From positions 372,001 through 436,000 of the forward strand of contig NZ_JAUYGV010000001.1 in assembly GCF_030690345.1 (NCBI RefSeq): a stretch of DNA of 64,000 bases. The letters are read 5' to 3'. The notes beneath the pieces were generated by a model, which searched no databases, was not told where the DNA came from, and saw nothing but the letters and a program-made list of their open reading frames with translations. The stretch is from Rheinheimera sp. Lineage in GTDB: Bacteria > Pseudomonadota > Gammaproteobacteria > Enterobacterales > Alteromonadaceae. Both the position numbers and the translations under genes were made by a program. Positions within the stretch are counted from its first letter, which is position 1. The number at the start of each line of letters is the position of its first letter. This document shows, one piece after another, positions 37,762 through 47,671 of this stretch.

Positions 37762-38868
37762 ATGAAAGCCAGCCTGTACTTAGTCAGTTTATGCTTCGCC
37801 GCCGGCATCGGTGCCACAGAGCAACCGGTAGCCGGTAAATGGATCACCGATTTACACGGCCAAACCTTAACCGATCCGCAAAGCTCCGGTTTTACCTGGC
37901 GCCATGATGAGTTGATTCATTTAGGTGATAACAGCGCCGCAGAGCCGATGCGCAATAAACTGCTGCGGATAAACCCGCACACGGCAAAACTTAATGCAGC
38001 GCCGCTTAATATTACGGTATCAGAGTCGGTACTAAACGGCTGTTTTGGCGAACTGTTTAGCAAGTACCCTGATTTTGAATCCCTGACCTGGGATAGAGCA
38101 GACGATACGGTGTTTATCAGCGTTACCGAAGACTCATCCTTTGTGCAGCTAAGTGCAGATTGCAAAGCAAAGTACGGCACCACTCACTCTACCGACTTCC
38201 CCACCTTGTTGGTAAAAATTGAAACCGACAGCACGCTCAGCCGCGCCGAAATTACCGCAGTGCGGCCGGTGCAGTTTCCCGAAACTGCGCAGGTTGGCAA
38301 TGCACCAAACGACGGCATTGAGGGCCTGGCAATTGATAACAGCGGGAACTTGTACTTAGCGTTGGAGCAAAATGCCGCCAATGCGCCGATGATTTTTAAA
38401 ACGCCCTACAACAAAGCGTTTTGGCAGCAAGATGGCTACGTTAAGGTGCAGGACAGCGGTTTTGTGCTGCCGGTGCCGGATAACAAAGACCACCCGATTA
38501 ACGGCCTGGATTATTTAGCCGGCAAAAAAGCCGGCCACACCGGTTACTTAGTGGCAGCCGCGCGCAATGATGACCAATTGTGGATCATTGATTTAAGCCA
38601 ACAGCAAGCGCCATTTGTACAAAAAATAGCCTATTACGCACCCACACCGGCCAACAGCGCCTGCCCCGCCTATGAGAAAATGGTACAAACCGCCATTGAA
38701 GGCGTCGCCGTGCACGGCGACACGGTATATTTAGTTAACGATGCGTGGAAAAAACATTATCCGGATAATATTCAGTGCCCGGCCAATGCCGCACACTTTA
38801 ACAAGTTTGCGCCGCTGTTGTTTAGCCTGCCGGCAGACCCACGCTGGTTTATTCAACAGCTTAACTAA
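37762..38868 (+). CDS. Exported beta-propeller-like protein
   Basis: 368 residues with a signal peptide (MKASLYLVSLCFAAGIGA|TE). The body has strand-rich segments reminiscent of phytase-like or SdiA-regulated propellers: DFESLTWDRADDTVFISV, DGIEGLAIDNSGNLYLALEQ, NGLDYL and IEGVAVHGDTVYLVND. Four Cys, possibly disulfide-bonded. No enzyme family can be assigned with confidence; a binding or phosphatase-like role is open. Confidence 0.7.
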   Translation: MKASLYLVSLCFAAGIGATEQPVAGKWITDLHGQTLTDPQSSGFTWRHDELIHLGDNSAAEPMRNKLLRINPHTAKLNAAPLNITVSESVLNGCFGELFSKYPDFESLTWDRADDTVFISVTEDSSFVQLSADCKAKYGTTHSTDFPTLLVKIETDSTLSRAEITAVRPVQFPETAQVGNAPNDGIEGLAIDNSGNLYLALEQNAANAPMIFKTPYNKAFWQQDGYVKVQDSGFVLPVPDNKDHPINGLDYLAGKKAGHTGYLVAAARNDDQLWIIDLSQQQAPFVQKIAYYAPTPANSACPAYEKMVQTAIEGVAVHGDTVYLVNDAWKKHYPDNIQCPANAAHFNKFAPLLFSLPADPRWFIQQLN

Positions 38869-38986
38869 GTTACTGCGCCACCAGGTGAAGTACTGTGCGC
38901 TATCTGCTATTATTGCCTGCTGTTTGCCGCCCTCGTAACGGCGCAGCAGGCCGGCACAACTCCTCTTAGTATTTACGGGACTACTT

Positions 38987-39271
38987 ATGATTAACCACTT
39001 TCGCGTACTTGGCGTAAAAACCAATGCCAGCGATGACGATATTAAAAAAGCCTATAAGCGCTTAGCCAATAAGTATCACCCGGATAAGCTGCACGGCCTG
39101 ACTGACGATGAAAAAGACCAGGCTGCAGCACAGTTGCAACGGGTAAAAGCCGCTTATGAGCTATTATCAGATCCAAAGCAAAAAGCCGCTTTTATTAAAG
39201 ATTTTAACAATGTCATTGTTACCGACCCCGCTGCTGCTATGCAGGAGTTGTGGGATCAGTACTACTCTTAA
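38987..39271 (+). CDS. Short J-domain (DnaJ-like) protein
   Basis: 94 residues, nearly all J domain: helix [15 protein letters not shown], the HPD motif in YHPDKL and helix [23 protein letters not shown]. It would stimulate an Hsp70 (DnaK) ATPase. No client-binding domains of DnaJ are present. First gene of a four-gene operon, 24 bp before the next. Confidence 0.93.
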   Translation: MINHFRVLGVKTNASDDDIKKAYKRLANKYHPDKLHGLTDDEKDQAAAQLQRVKAAYELLSDPKQKAAFIKDFNNVIVTDPAAAMQELWDQYYS

Positions 39272-39295
39272 ACCTATCAGGGTCGTCAACAGCTT

Positions 39296-39877
39296 ATGGC
39301 AAACAAACTGAATATGGCGCGCATCCGCGCCCTGCAAACCGATGCACTGGAAAATATCGAGTCCTATATGGACCCCGATACCCCCAGGGCACTGGAGCAA
39401 TTTACCGCCAAGATGAAAGCCATTTTACTGGCCAGTCCGGACATGCTCGACTCGGTACCGGAATACCTGCCTATGGCGTTATACGGCCGGGTAAAATTTA
39501 CCCCGGCAGCGAAATTGCAATGGCAGCAGTGGCTGAGCAGTGCCACCGCTCCCACATGGGATCAATTTAAAACCTCAGTGGCGTTTAACAACGCCGATGT
39601 TGAACTGGTAAAAGCCATTCGTGCCCACAATGAAGCGCAGTTGATCGAAGCCTGTGCCGTACTGTTTTTACTGGAAGGCGGTAAAATTGTCGCCAAACGC
39701 CGTAACGGCAGCGAAACCTATAACGAAGACCCGGCGTACAACGACGCAGAGCACGACGATGCCGACAGCGACAGCCATCATTATGACAGCGACGACTACG
39801 ACAATGATGATGACAGCGACGAAGAAGGTTACGACGACCAGTACGACGACATTCGTTTTAACGGAGAGAAGCCTTAA
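39296..39877 (+). CDS. Unknown protein with Asp-rich C-terminal tail (J-domain operon)
   Basis: 193 residues. Helical body to about residue 145, then a striking acidic, low-complexity tail of Asp with Tyr, Ser and His (about residues 145-190). Such tails can bind metal or basic partners. No family recognised. The stop overlaps the next start (TAATG), so coupling is likely. Confidence 0.85.
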   Translation: MANKLNMARIRALQTDALENIESYMDPDTPRALEQFTAKMKAILLASPDMLDSVPEYLPMALYGRVKFTPAAKLQWQQWLSSATAPTWDQFKTSVAFNNADVELVKAIRAHNEAQLIEACAVLFLLEGGKIVAKRRNGSETYNEDPAYNDAEHDDADSDSHHYDSDDYDNDDDSDEEGYDDQYDDIRFNGEKP

Positions 39878-40641
39878 TGAGTACTAATTTAATTGAGATA
39901 GCCGTTGCCGAAATTAAACAACTGGCTGTAGTAGAGCCAAAACAAGCCAGCAAAAAATTTGAGCTGATTGCCAATACCATGAGCGACGAGCAACTGGTAG
40001 AAGTGATTGAGCAAATAGACATTGTTACGCTGACCCAGATTAACAGCGAGCACGATATCTCCTTCCCGTCGATTATCTCTGAGCTGATGAGCCCGGAGCG
40101 CATTCGCGATATCGTTTGCCAGCAGCCATTGTACTGGGAAGAGAAAATTAAGAATAACGCCGAAGAACTTAAGCAACACACCTTCGACTTTTTAACCTAT
40201 TTGATCCGCACCCAGGACAGTGAAGACAAACAAGCTGCTATTTTAGAATGCGTGGCAGAAGACCCTGCCGGGCTGTTTTATTTGTCCATTCCGTTTATTG
40301 AAATCTACCGCGGCGAACAATTTGCCGATGAAGACTTCTACGCCGACACCCTGCACGAAGAGGAAGAAGACCTGGAAGAAGCCCTGGCCTACACCGAGCG
40401 GCAACTGACAGAAGACGCCCATGGCCTGGGCTTTGACGACCCACGCAGCCTGTTGGCGCTGATCCGCCAGTTAACGCCGCAGGTAGAGCAAGCCATTAAA
40501 GCGCTTATCCGCAACGAAAACTCCGGCTGGGAAGGCATTATCAGCAAATTTGCCACCGAGTTGGTAATGCAGGCAAAAGAGAAAAACCAGGCCACGGATG
40601 AATACGCCGAAGTGGACGATATGTTCAGTTTTCTCGACTAA
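39877..40641 (+). CDS. Unknown acidic helical protein (J-domain operon)
   Basis: 254 residues, no signal or membrane segment. Rich in Glu and Asp, mostly helical; one segment (about residues 160-175) is nearly all acid (EEEEDLEEAL). No recognised domain. Shares a 1-nt overlap with the previous gene and precedes the next by 10 bp. Confidence 0.85.
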   Translation: MSTNLIEIAVAEIKQLAVVEPKQASKKFELIANTMSDEQLVEVIEQIDIVTLTQINSEHDISFPSIISELMSPERIRDIVCQQPLYWEEKIKNNAEELKQHTFDFLTYLIRTQDSEDKQAAILECVAEDPAGLFYLSIPFIEIYRGEQFADEDFYADTLHEEEEDLEEALAYTERQLTEDAHGLGFDDPRSLLALIRQLTPQVEQAIKALIRNENSGWEGIISKFATELVMQAKEKNQATDEYAEVDDMFSFLD

Positions 40642-40651
40642 GGAATAACTC

Positions 40652-41545
40652 ATGCAGTTAATGCTACGCGATGGCAGTTTTGGCCCGTTTTTAACTCAGG
40701 TGCTGCATAAGGCACTGGCCGACGACAAACTCAGCCCTGCTGAGCTGCAACAGATTAAAAGCAAAGCCGTGCTGATGAGCCTGAAATTTGCCGATAAGTT
40801 TTACAACAAGTACAAAATGCACCTGCTGGAACAAGCCGCACACGACATTATCGGCGTAGTCAGCTTAGGCCTGCTGGAGCTTAGCGACAACGACGCTGAG
40901 CGTGCTTTAAGCCTGCTGCTGGCGCCGGAGGGCGTGGTAAAGCCGTTTCAAAAAGGCTGGAATATGCTGAGCACTGTCAGCAAAAAAACCGGTAAGAACT
41001 CTTTATACGGCGATGTGGAAGAGCAACTGCTGCAAAGTATTGCCAGCCCGCCTGATGCCGAAGAATGGAGCGGCTGGGCGCACTATCAGCAAGCGCTGAA
41101 AGATCACCGCCGCAGCCAGTCTATGCAGCTGTTACAACAGCAGTTTTACGCCCGCACACACTTTGATGAGTTTGAGCATTTCAGCTTAGAAGAAGTGTTG
41201 GCTGAAATAGTGTTATACCGTGCCCTTACCGGCGGCGATAAAGTACGCCAGGATTTAAAAAAGCGTATCCGCACTATTGCCCTGCAACCGCACTGGTTTA
41301 ACGACACCTTTTTTCAACTGCAAACCGAAGCCACTCTGGCCGAACTACCTGAGGCCAATGCCGATGCTATCCGTAACGATTTAGGCCAGCATTTTATTCC
41401 GGCGCTGCTGCGTACCTTAGCCTTTGCTAAAGACTATCAGGCGCTGGCAGCACAGGATGCCTCACCGGAGAAGCTCGACGCCTTTGAAGGCAAGCAAGGC
41501 TTAACTAATCCGCTACTCGGCTGGCCGCAATACCTTGAACTATAA
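40652..41545 (+). CDS. Unknown helical protein (J-domain operon)
   Basis: 297 residues, soluble, alpha-helical by composition; AAGGAATAACTC ribosome-binding site. Includes a possible regulatory region FQKGWNMLSTVSKKTGK. No domain recognised. Last gene of the operon; a short tandem repeat follows at its stop. Confidence 0.85.
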   Translation: MQLMLRDGSFGPFLTQVLHKALADDKLSPAELQQIKSKAVLMSLKFADKFYNKYKMHLLEQAAHDIIGVVSLGLLELSDNDAERALSLLLAPEGVVKPFQKGWNMLSTVSKKTGKNSLYGDVEEQLLQSIASPPDAEEWSGWAHYQQALKDHRRSQSMQLLQQQFYARTHFDEFEHFSLEEVLAEIVLYRALTGGDKVRQDLKKRIRTIALQPHWFNDTFFQLQTEATLAELPEANADAIRNDLGQHFIPALLRTLAFAKDYQALAAQDASPEKLDAFEGKQGLTNPLLGWPQYLEL

Positions 41546-41575
41546 GCTGGAACTATAAGCCGGAGCTGTAAGCTG
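41537..41575 (+). repeat. Three 13-bp tandem repeats at the end of the J-domain operon
   Basis: Three units of GAACTATAAGCTG with small changes (GAACTATAAGCCG, GAGCTGTAAGCTG); the first includes the stop codon of the upstream gene. Confidence 0.75.
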
Positions 41576-41587
41576 CAAGCTGCAACG

Positions 41588-42136
41588 ATGGACGAAAATA
41601 TGACCAAACGTATTTACCCGCTGGCGGTAGCCATGCTGCTATGGCTGTTACCGCTGCACCATGCTGCAGCCAACACAGAGGACGCCGCCGCTGACGTATT
41701 ACGCGTTGCCCTGCCCGCTGCAGCCTGGGGCATGACCAGGTATTTTGACGATGACGAGAGCAGCACACAGTTCTACTACAGCTTTACCGCCACTGTTGCT
41801 ACGACCCTGGCGCTAAAAACAGCAATTGATAAAAACCGCCCCGACGGCTCAGACAACGATGCCTTCCCCTCCGGCCATACCTCCATGGCGTTTCAGGGTG
41901 CTGCCTTTATGCAGCGCCGTTACGGCTGGCAACACGGCGCTCCGGCGTACGCTCTGGCAAGCTATGTCGGCTACAGCCGGGTAAAGAATGATCATCACGA
42001 CAGCCGCGACGTATTGGCCGGCGCGCTGATCGGCATCGCCGCCGGCTATTGGTTCGCCGAACCGTTTTATGGTGTGCAAATTACCCCAACCGCGAGCTTA
42101 AACGGCGTAGGTTTGCAGTTAAGCGCAAACTGGTAA
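41588..42136 (+). CDS. PAP2 family phosphatase
   Basis: 182 residues with an N-terminal signal or anchor. Three PAP2 motifs: KTAIDKNRP (motif 1), PSGHTSMAF (motif 2) and YSRVKNDHHDSRDVLAG (motif 3, with the catalytic His). Hydrolyses lipid phosphates such as undecaprenyl pyrophosphate or phosphatidate at the periplasmic face. The ATG at 41588 may be preceded by the alternative ATG at 41600. Confidence 0.85.
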   Translation: MDENMTKRIYPLAVAMLLWLLPLHHAAANTEDAAADVLRVALPAAAWGMTRYFDDDESSTQFYYSFTATVATTLALKTAIDKNRPDGSDNDAFPSGHTSMAFQGAAFMQRRYGWQHGAPAYALASYVGYSRVKNDHHDSRDVLAGALIGIAAGYWFAEPFYGVQITPTASLNGVGLQLSANW

Positions 42137-42312
42137 AACCGGCCGTACTCCCCCACGGCCGCGGCTTAATCAGTGTTGAGATCTGTGCGCTGGCGCACAG
42201 ATCCTAAAGTTGCGTCCCGCTACTATTCCTTCACACACACCGGCTGAACCCTGTTATCTGCTGAACCTGGTTGCCGGTGCCGCGTTTTATCCACGCCAAA
42301 AGGAATAGCACT

Positions 42313-43134
42313 ATGCACTTTATCAGCTGCAAAGATAACACCAAACTTTATGTCAAAGACTGGGGTGAAGGCCAGCCGGTTATATTGATACATGGCTGGC
42401 CACTGTCTGCCGACTCCTGGGATGAGCAAGCTATGGCGATTGCCGCAGCCGGTTATCGTGCCATTAGCTACGACAGGCGCGGTTTTGGCCGCTCGTCACA
42501 ACCGTGGAGTGGTTACGACTACGACAGCTTAAGTGACGACCTTGCCGCGGTTATCGCCTATGCGGACGCCCCAAACGCTATTATTATCGGCTTTTCCATG
42601 GGTGGCGGTGAAGTGGCCCGCTATATGTCGCGCCATAACGCTAAATCGGTAGTAAAAGCAGCGCTGATTTCATCTGTGGTGCCGTTTCGGCTGAAAACCG
42701 ACGACAACCCGGCAGGGACGGAGCAGGAAGCTTTCGATAAAACAGCCGGTGCGATTAATAAAGACCGCGCGGCATTTTTTACCGACTTTTTTAATACTTT
42801 TTTCGGTGCAGGTACGCCGGGTAATAACGTCAGTGACGAACTGCTCAGGCATATGGCTGCCGTTGCCATGCAAGGCAGTATCAGGGCGACACTGGAGTGC
42901 CTGAAGGCGTTTTCCACTACCGACTTTCGCGCTGATTTGGCCTACTTTAAAGTGCCCACGCTGATCATTCATGGCACTGAAGACAAGACCGTGCCGATTG
43001 ACGCCTCGGCCAGGCTGGCGGCTGAGGGCATCAGCCAGGCAACCCTCATTGAATACCCAAAAGCACCTCACGGTTTATTTGTCACCGACAAAGACAAGCT
43101 GACCAAAGATATCCTGGCGTTTATCCGCCGGTAA
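42313..43134 (+). CDS. Alpha/beta hydrolase (arylesterase / non-heme chloroperoxidase-like)
   Basis: 273 residues from ATG 42313 (AGGAA upstream). HGWPLSADSW carries the oxyanion region, GFSMGGGE the Ser nucleophile, HGTEDKTVPI the Asp and APHGLF the His. Cofactor-free haloperoxidase/perhydrolase subgroup, though esterase activity is equally possible. Cytosolic. Confidence 0.9.
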   Translation: MHFISCKDNTKLYVKDWGEGQPVILIHGWPLSADSWDEQAMAIAAAGYRAISYDRRGFGRSSQPWSGYDYDSLSDDLAAVIAYADAPNAIIIGFSMGGGEVARYMSRHNAKSVVKAALISSVVPFRLKTDDNPAGTEQEAFDKTAGAINKDRAAFFTDFFNTFFGAGTPGNNVSDELLRHMAAVAMQGSIRATLECLKAFSTTDFRADLAYFKVPTLIIHGTEDKTVPIDASARLAAEGISQATLIEYPKAPHGLFVTDKDKLTKDILAFIRR

Positions 43135-43147
43135 TGGCTAAACAGGC

Positions 43148-43663
43148 TTAGCGCTGCAACTGCAGTTGGTAAATATGGTCAGCAAAATACTTGCCGCCAA
43201 TATTATGTGCGTTGGCTGCAATTTGCTTAAGCGCAAAGCCGCATTTGGTTAACACCTTCTCTGATGCGGCATTGCCTTCTGTCACCACTGCCTGGTAACG
43301 GTTTATCTGCTGTGTGTCCGTTGCCCAATTAATCAGCCCTTGCAGAGATTCCGCCGCATAACCCTTGCCATAAAATTCGGGTAAAAACAGATAGCCAACT
43401 TCAGCAACGCCGTCTTGTAGCATAAAGCCGGTAACGCCCAACTCTGCGCCGGTAACCTTATCAGCCACCACCAGCCCAAGCCAGTTGTTGCTGTCCGGTG
43501 TCCAGGGCTTAAGCCGCGCGGCAAACTTCTGTCTTATCATATCTTCCGGCGGTACATCAAAGCACAGCGCTACTATTTGCTGCTCGGTATGTAAGCGCAG
43601 AAACAGCGGCCAGTGCTGTTGTTGTAGCGGGCTTAACATTAAGCGGTTGGTTTCGATGTTCAT
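43148..43663 (-). CDS. GNAT-family N-acetyltransferase (RimJ-like)
   Basis: 171 residues from ATG 43663. RimJ/RimL-type spelling: NIETNRLMLSPL opening, GYLFLPEFYGKGYAAESL acetyl-CoA loop and NAASEKVLTKCGF. Substrate unknown. Convergent with the alpha/beta hydrolase. Confidence 0.9.
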   Translation of the reverse strand: MNIETNRLMLSPLQQQHWPLFLRLHTEQQIVALCFDVPPEDMIRQKFAARLKPWTPDSNNWLGLVVADKVTGAELGVTGFMLQDGVAEVGYLFLPEFYGKGYAAESLQGLINWATDTQQINRYQAVVTEGNAASEKVLTKCGFALKQIAANAHNIGGKYFADHIYQLQLQR

Positions 43664-43728
43664 CAACGGATTTTCCCTTTAGTGTTTTGGCTAACATCAG
43701 CTATGTGCCAGCTTAACCAACCTGGCCA

Positions 43729-44082
43729 TTACCTGAACTGGCGTAATTGGATATGGTTACCATCTGAGTCTGCGATATTACACACGGTAAATAGCGGATT
43801 AGACCATAATCCTTCAAATGACCGGCCACCCAGCTCTATTGCTTTTAGCTTTGCTTCTTCAATATTATCAACGGTTAAAAACAGTTTTACGCTATTAAAA
43901 TCCGGCGGTGGCATCGTTATCGGTGGCGTATGAATAACAATGTTAAAACCATCTTTAACAAGGCTAATCAGCTCAGTTGTCTCGCGGATCACGTCCATCG
44001 CAAAAAGCGCGGTGTAAAATCCGGCCAGATTTTTTATGTCGTTTGAATAAACTAAAGCACCATGTTTTGCCGGGCCGTTCAT
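43729..44082 (-). CDS. VOC family protein
   Basis: 117 residues; VOC opening HGALVYSNDIKNLAGFYTALFAMDV and ending CNIADSDGNHIQLRQF. Metal-ligand positions are plausible but the function is unknown. An approximately 220-bp gap with no recognised feature lies upstream (44,083-44,301). Confidence 0.85.
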   Translation of the reverse strand: MNGPAKHGALVYSNDIKNLAGFYTALFAMDVIRETTELISLVKDGFNIVIHTPPITMPPPDFNSVKLFLTVDNIEEAKLKAIELGGRSFEGLWSNPLFTVCNIADSDGNHIQLRQFR

Positions 44083-44301
44083 GAAATCCCCTTAAAGATT
44101 GAAATTAAAATGCGTTCTGGCGACACTCGCGGTTTGTATCATTGCAGCGCTGCTTGTGCCGCTAATTATCAGCCATTAAACGCACTTGCCAGTGTTAATG
44201 CACTCACTACGAAAAAAAGCCAGCCATGATAAATGTTTACCTTTTGTATAGTAAGCTGAGAAAGCACCACTTACAGCAAACACCACACTGACAGATAAAG
44301 A

Positions 44302-45237
44302 CTAAGTTTGGTTCTGCAGGCATTGTGGCGGAGTAACCAATTCAATTGCCAGATAAGGCATGGGCGTTAACTTAAAGCCATGATGCCGGCCAACGCACAA
44401 GCTGGTTTCATTGTGTAAATCTGAAACTTCCCTACGTAGCGCCCAAAGCAGCGACTCCTGCTCTACGGACAGCAACCGGTAGCTACGACTCAATTCAACC
44501 AGGTACCAGGGGGTTAGCATAACTTGCTGTACGGCAGCCGCATCATGCCATTGGCTTTCAGGTAACGGAAACTTAATCAAGCGGAAAAAAGCTTCCCGCT
44601 CACCTGGTTGCATTCGTAAAGGAAAGCTAAGCAACAGAGGAACATCCAGCCCGTAGTCGCGGTAGTCATTTTCCTGCAACGTCAGTAGCGCATAAATATC
44701 CAGATCGGTTTCCAGGGTATAGTCAATGTAACCACCGATACGCAGGTATTCCAGTAACAACCGTTTAGGATCAAGGCTGGCCAGCAGAACCTGCGGGCTG
44801 TTCTCACCATAGTCGGCCAGCTGCTTCTGCCGCAATAAATCCAGATAATAGCCACTTTCGGCCAAATCATAACTGACGGTTTTAATCCGGTAAGCACGAT
44901 ACAGCACCTCTTGCGGTACTGCTTTGCCTTCGGCATGCGCTTTAATCACTATGGTGCTGGCAGCCCAATTAATCGTCCACCAATTAGTATCACCGGCATA
45001 TACATGCTGCCGGAAGGTGTAACGTTCTCCCGCCAGATAACCGATAGCAGCGGATAAATCCTGTTTATCGATAATATTGCGCTTTGCCCGCACATGGCTG
45101 CTAATACTGCCAAGGGTAGCGGGCACCTCCATTGTTGCCTTACCCACCGTTGCCAGGGCAGTGCAACCAGCCAGTAATATGGTCCCGGCAATAATGGCTA
45201 TTATGTCGGGTATCACAACGGTAAATCGCTGGCTCAT
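44302..45237 (-). CDS. Predicted lipoprotein of unknown function
   Basis: 311 residues with a type II signal (ILLAGC at about residues 20-25). The body is rich in Tyr and Leu with repeated YLLE/YLDLLR helices. No domain recognised. First of several minus-strand genes for small envelope proteins between here and the integron. Confidence 0.75.
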   Translation of the reverse strand: MSQRFTVVIPDIIAIIAGTILLAGCTALATVGKATMEVPATLGSISSHVRAKRNIIDKQDLSAAIGYLAGERYTFRQHVYAGDTNWWTINWAASTIVIKAHAEGKAVPQEVLYRAYRIKTVSYDLAESGYYLDLLRQKQLADYGENSPQVLLASLDPKRLLLEYLRIGGYIDYTLETDLDIYALLTLQENDYRDYGLDVPLLLSFPLRMQPGEREAFFRLIKFPLPESQWHDAAAVQQVMLTPWYLVELSRSYRLLSVEQESLLWALRREVSDLHNETSLCVGRHHGFKLTPMPYLAIELVTPPQCLQNQT

Positions 45238-45382
45238 CTTAATTAGCCTTATCGGTTCAGTTTGTTTCGTTGCAGTTTTTGCAATACAAGGGGCACAGAC
45301 AACTTATCGGCCCTGCACCGCACCAAATTTGCAACATTTAATATCAATGCTGAACGCTTAACAAAATACATGCCAGTGCCTG

Positions 45383-45898
45383 TCAGGGGAGAACACTATA
45401 ATCAAACTCTTCTGTTTCCAACACTTCAAACGCGACTGCACGGACACTGGCATCGTTATTGTCACACAACCGGGTTGAGGTGATTTTGCCGTAACGACGG
45501 GTAACAATGCCGGCATGAAACTCAGCATCGTGCGGCTCGCCCGGTGTGAAATTGGTTCTTCGCATGCGGTCAAAAACCAGGTATTCATAACCGGAATTGT
45601 TAAAGCGAATGATATTTGCTCCGCCGCCGGAGAATCCGGCGCTGGCCAGGAAAAACTTGCCCTGCGGCGCTACTTTTGCCGCCGGATAAGTCAGTTCGAT
45701 CTTACCGGGTTTACCAAAACGGTATTGTACATAGCCACTTGTGTTACTGACATCTGCAGACGCGCATACAGACAGCAGCTTGTGTTCTATTTCACAACCG
45801 AAAATAAGTTGCTCATCCGGCTGGCACAGGTATAAGGGCTGATCAGCTGCAGACGCATGGCTTAGCAGCAGCAAAAACAGACTAACAACACGAAACAT
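45383..45898 (-). CDS. Exported protein of unknown function
   Basis: 171 residues with signal peptide (FLLLLSHASA|AD), several Cys (LCQPDEQLIFGC, SVCASA, LCDNND) and a beta-rich middle (GYVQYRFGKPGKIELTYP). No family recognised. 13 bp downstream of the DUF3592 gene, likely cotranscribed. Confidence 0.75.
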   Translation of the reverse strand: MFRVVSLFLLLLSHASAADQPLYLCQPDEQLIFGCEIEHKLLSVCASADVSNTSGYVQYRFGKPGKIELTYPAAKVAPQGKFFLASAGFSGGGANIIRFNNSGYEYLVFDRMRRTNFTPGEPHDAEFHAGIVTRRYGKITSTRLCDNNDASVRAVAFEVLETEEFDYSVLP

Positions 45899-45911
45899 AT
45901 TGTATTGTTTC

Positions 45912-46607
45912 CTATTTCAATTTAGGCAGAAACGATAAATCGACATAGTATTTATCAGGATTACCCTGTGCAATAAATACTCTGATTGTCTCTTTGTCGA
46001 TAAAAGCTGAAGGATCAAACCACAGATTATTACTCTTGAAGATGTGAATATCAGACGTGGCGGGGTTTTGCCACTGCGTTAACACCCGAAACGGGTGTTT
46101 GCCATTAACGGATAACGCCGTGTTCTGCTCAACGCTTTGGTAGCGGGTTTCTATTGCCACGCCACTGGTTTTCAGTATTTCATCCTGGCGGCCTTTTAAA
46201 GCGATAAACAAGATAATACCGCCACCTGCCAGAAAAAATACCGCGCCCATAGCCGCTAAAATAAGCGCAGCGCCCCACAAGGAAAAGAAATCATTAATTT
46301 TGGCATCTGAGGGCCTTGCGCTCTGGTACAGCACCTCTACCTGCTCGCCTTCGGCATAGCGCGCCGGATTACTGCCGGTAGTTGGTGCAAATTCAATTAC
46401 CCGGCCGTTTTGGGCAGTAAACTCAACTAAGGGCCGGTAAGTAATGGAATTATCAGAACGTGACGCTAACAGCTCAACCACAATACCCTCTGCCGTTACG
46501 GCGTCTTTTAAAAATGCGCTGGTGCTGTTGTAGATAAAAAAAGCCCCGGCCAGCATAGCGAAGCCAACTAAGGTAAATAAATATTTAACAATTGCAATTG
46601 CTTTCAT
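45912..46607 (-). CDS. DUF3592 membrane protein
   Basis: 231 residues; two membrane helices at about 12-30 and 112-135 flank a DUF3592 beta domain (RPLVEFTAQNGRVIEFAPTTGSNPARY, GEQVEVLYQSARPSDAKI). Family of unknown function found in many bacteria. ATG 46607. Confidence 0.85.
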   Translation of the reverse strand: MKAIAIVKYLFTLVGFAMLAGAFFIYNSTSAFLKDAVTAEGIVVELLASRSDNSITYRPLVEFTAQNGRVIEFAPTTGSNPARYAEGEQVEVLYQSARPSDAKINDFFSLWGAALILAAMGAVFFLAGGGIILFIALKGRQDEILKTSGVAIETRYQSVEQNTALSVNGKHPFRVLTQWQNPATSDIHIFKSNNLWFDPSAFIDKETIRVFIAQGNPDKYYVDLSFLPKLK

Positions 46608-46645
46608 GTCTTATCCCAAGATGTACTTTGTATTATTACCCGCGG

Positions 46646-47017
46646 TTAACGGTGTGTGCAGACTTTATCAATAACGGCAGCAACAATATCAGCCGTAAGA
46701 TAGTCTTGTGCTTCGGCTGCAGAGATCGCCATATGGCCAAACACTATGCCGTCACCAGTGACAGTTAACACGCCTGACCCGCATGTTATTGCCACCGGCA
46801 TGGTTAAACTGCCGGATTTACCTTCGCGCAGTAAACTAAGGTTGGCCCCGCTAACCAGGTCACCATCAAGATACCATTCATCAAAATAAGGGCCGCCCAC
46901 CATATCGCGATACACCAAGGTGGCATCCGGGTTAAAGCTACCGGTTTCGGCGTATAAACCACCGCTGCACACATTCAGCAACACAAACAACAGCAAAAAT
47001 CTGGCTGAGTTATACAT
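46646..47017 (-). CDS. Exported protein of unknown function
   Basis: 123 residues with signal peptide (LLLFVLLNVCSGGLYA|ET). Mature part has a single Cys pair (CGSG, VCTHR) and an apparent beta-strand pattern. No recognised domain. Confidence 0.7.
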   Translation of the reverse strand: MYNSARFLLLFVLLNVCSGGLYAETGSFNPDATLVYRDMVGGPYFDEWYLDGDLVSGANLSLLREGKSGSLTMPVAITCGSGVLTVTGDGIVFGHMAISAAEAQDYLTADIVAAVIDKVCTHR

Positions 47018-47043
47018 AGTTAGTCTTCCTTACAGTTTTACAC

Positions 47044-47652
47044 TTAATCAGCCGGCACCGGCAAACGCAACCAACCCAGCACACGGCTGTTATCCACCCG
47101 GTAGCCGCTACCTTGCTGCACAAGCGGTATGGCTTCTCTGGAGGAGTAAACGGGCCCGGCATTTTGCTGCGCTATCACCACAGCATACGGATTCACCTCT
47201 GCAATAATGGCTACATGGCCATAGGGGTTAAACAGCGACGGAGCATAGACAATAATGTCATCCGGCGCCGGCATAGTTACACCGCCGTTGCGGTATTGCA
47301 GCAAAGCGCGCTGCTTATTCCAGCCACCATCAGGCAGGGTTCGGTCAAAGAACGTTCTGGCATGGCCATAAGAATCCGGCATTTGATGGCCGAACCGCTC
47401 ATAGTAATAGCGCTTAATAAACTCAACGCACTGGTACCTGAGGCCAAGGTTATAGCCGGTAGCGGTTAAATTTCTGCCATAAGACTGGTTTACCCCGCCG
47501 TTATAGAAAATACCCACGCCGTTTAATTCATCAATTTGCGTACCCGGCGCAATACTGCTACCCAATGGCATCCGGGTAATAAGCTGATAGGCGCCAAACA
47601 CAACCGCAGTAACAACAGACACAGCAAGCAGCCACTTTATTGTTTTATTCAC
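47044..47652 (-). CDS. Membrane-anchored CHAP-domain peptidoglycan amidase/peptidase
   Basis: 202 residues from a GTG with GAGAAG upstream. One N-terminal helix, then a CHAP fold with the catalytic Cys in RYQCVEFIKRYY, and His in NPYGHVAIIAEVN. Cleaves amide bonds in peptidoglycan. Together with the neighbouring LprI-like protein it suggests an envelope/lysozyme-stress context. Confidence 0.88.
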   Translation of the reverse strand: MNKTIKWLLAVSVVTAVVFGAYQLITRMPLGSSIAPGTQIDELNGVGIFYNGGVNQSYGRNLTATGYNLGLRYQCVEFIKRYYYERFGHQMPDSYGHARTFFDRTLPDGGWNKQRALLQYRNGGVTMPAPDDIIVYAPSLFNPYGHVAIIAEVNPYAVVIAQQNAGPVYSSREAIPLVQQGSGYRVDNSRVLGWLRLPVPAD

Positions 47653-47671
47653 AACTACTTCTCATCTTTGG

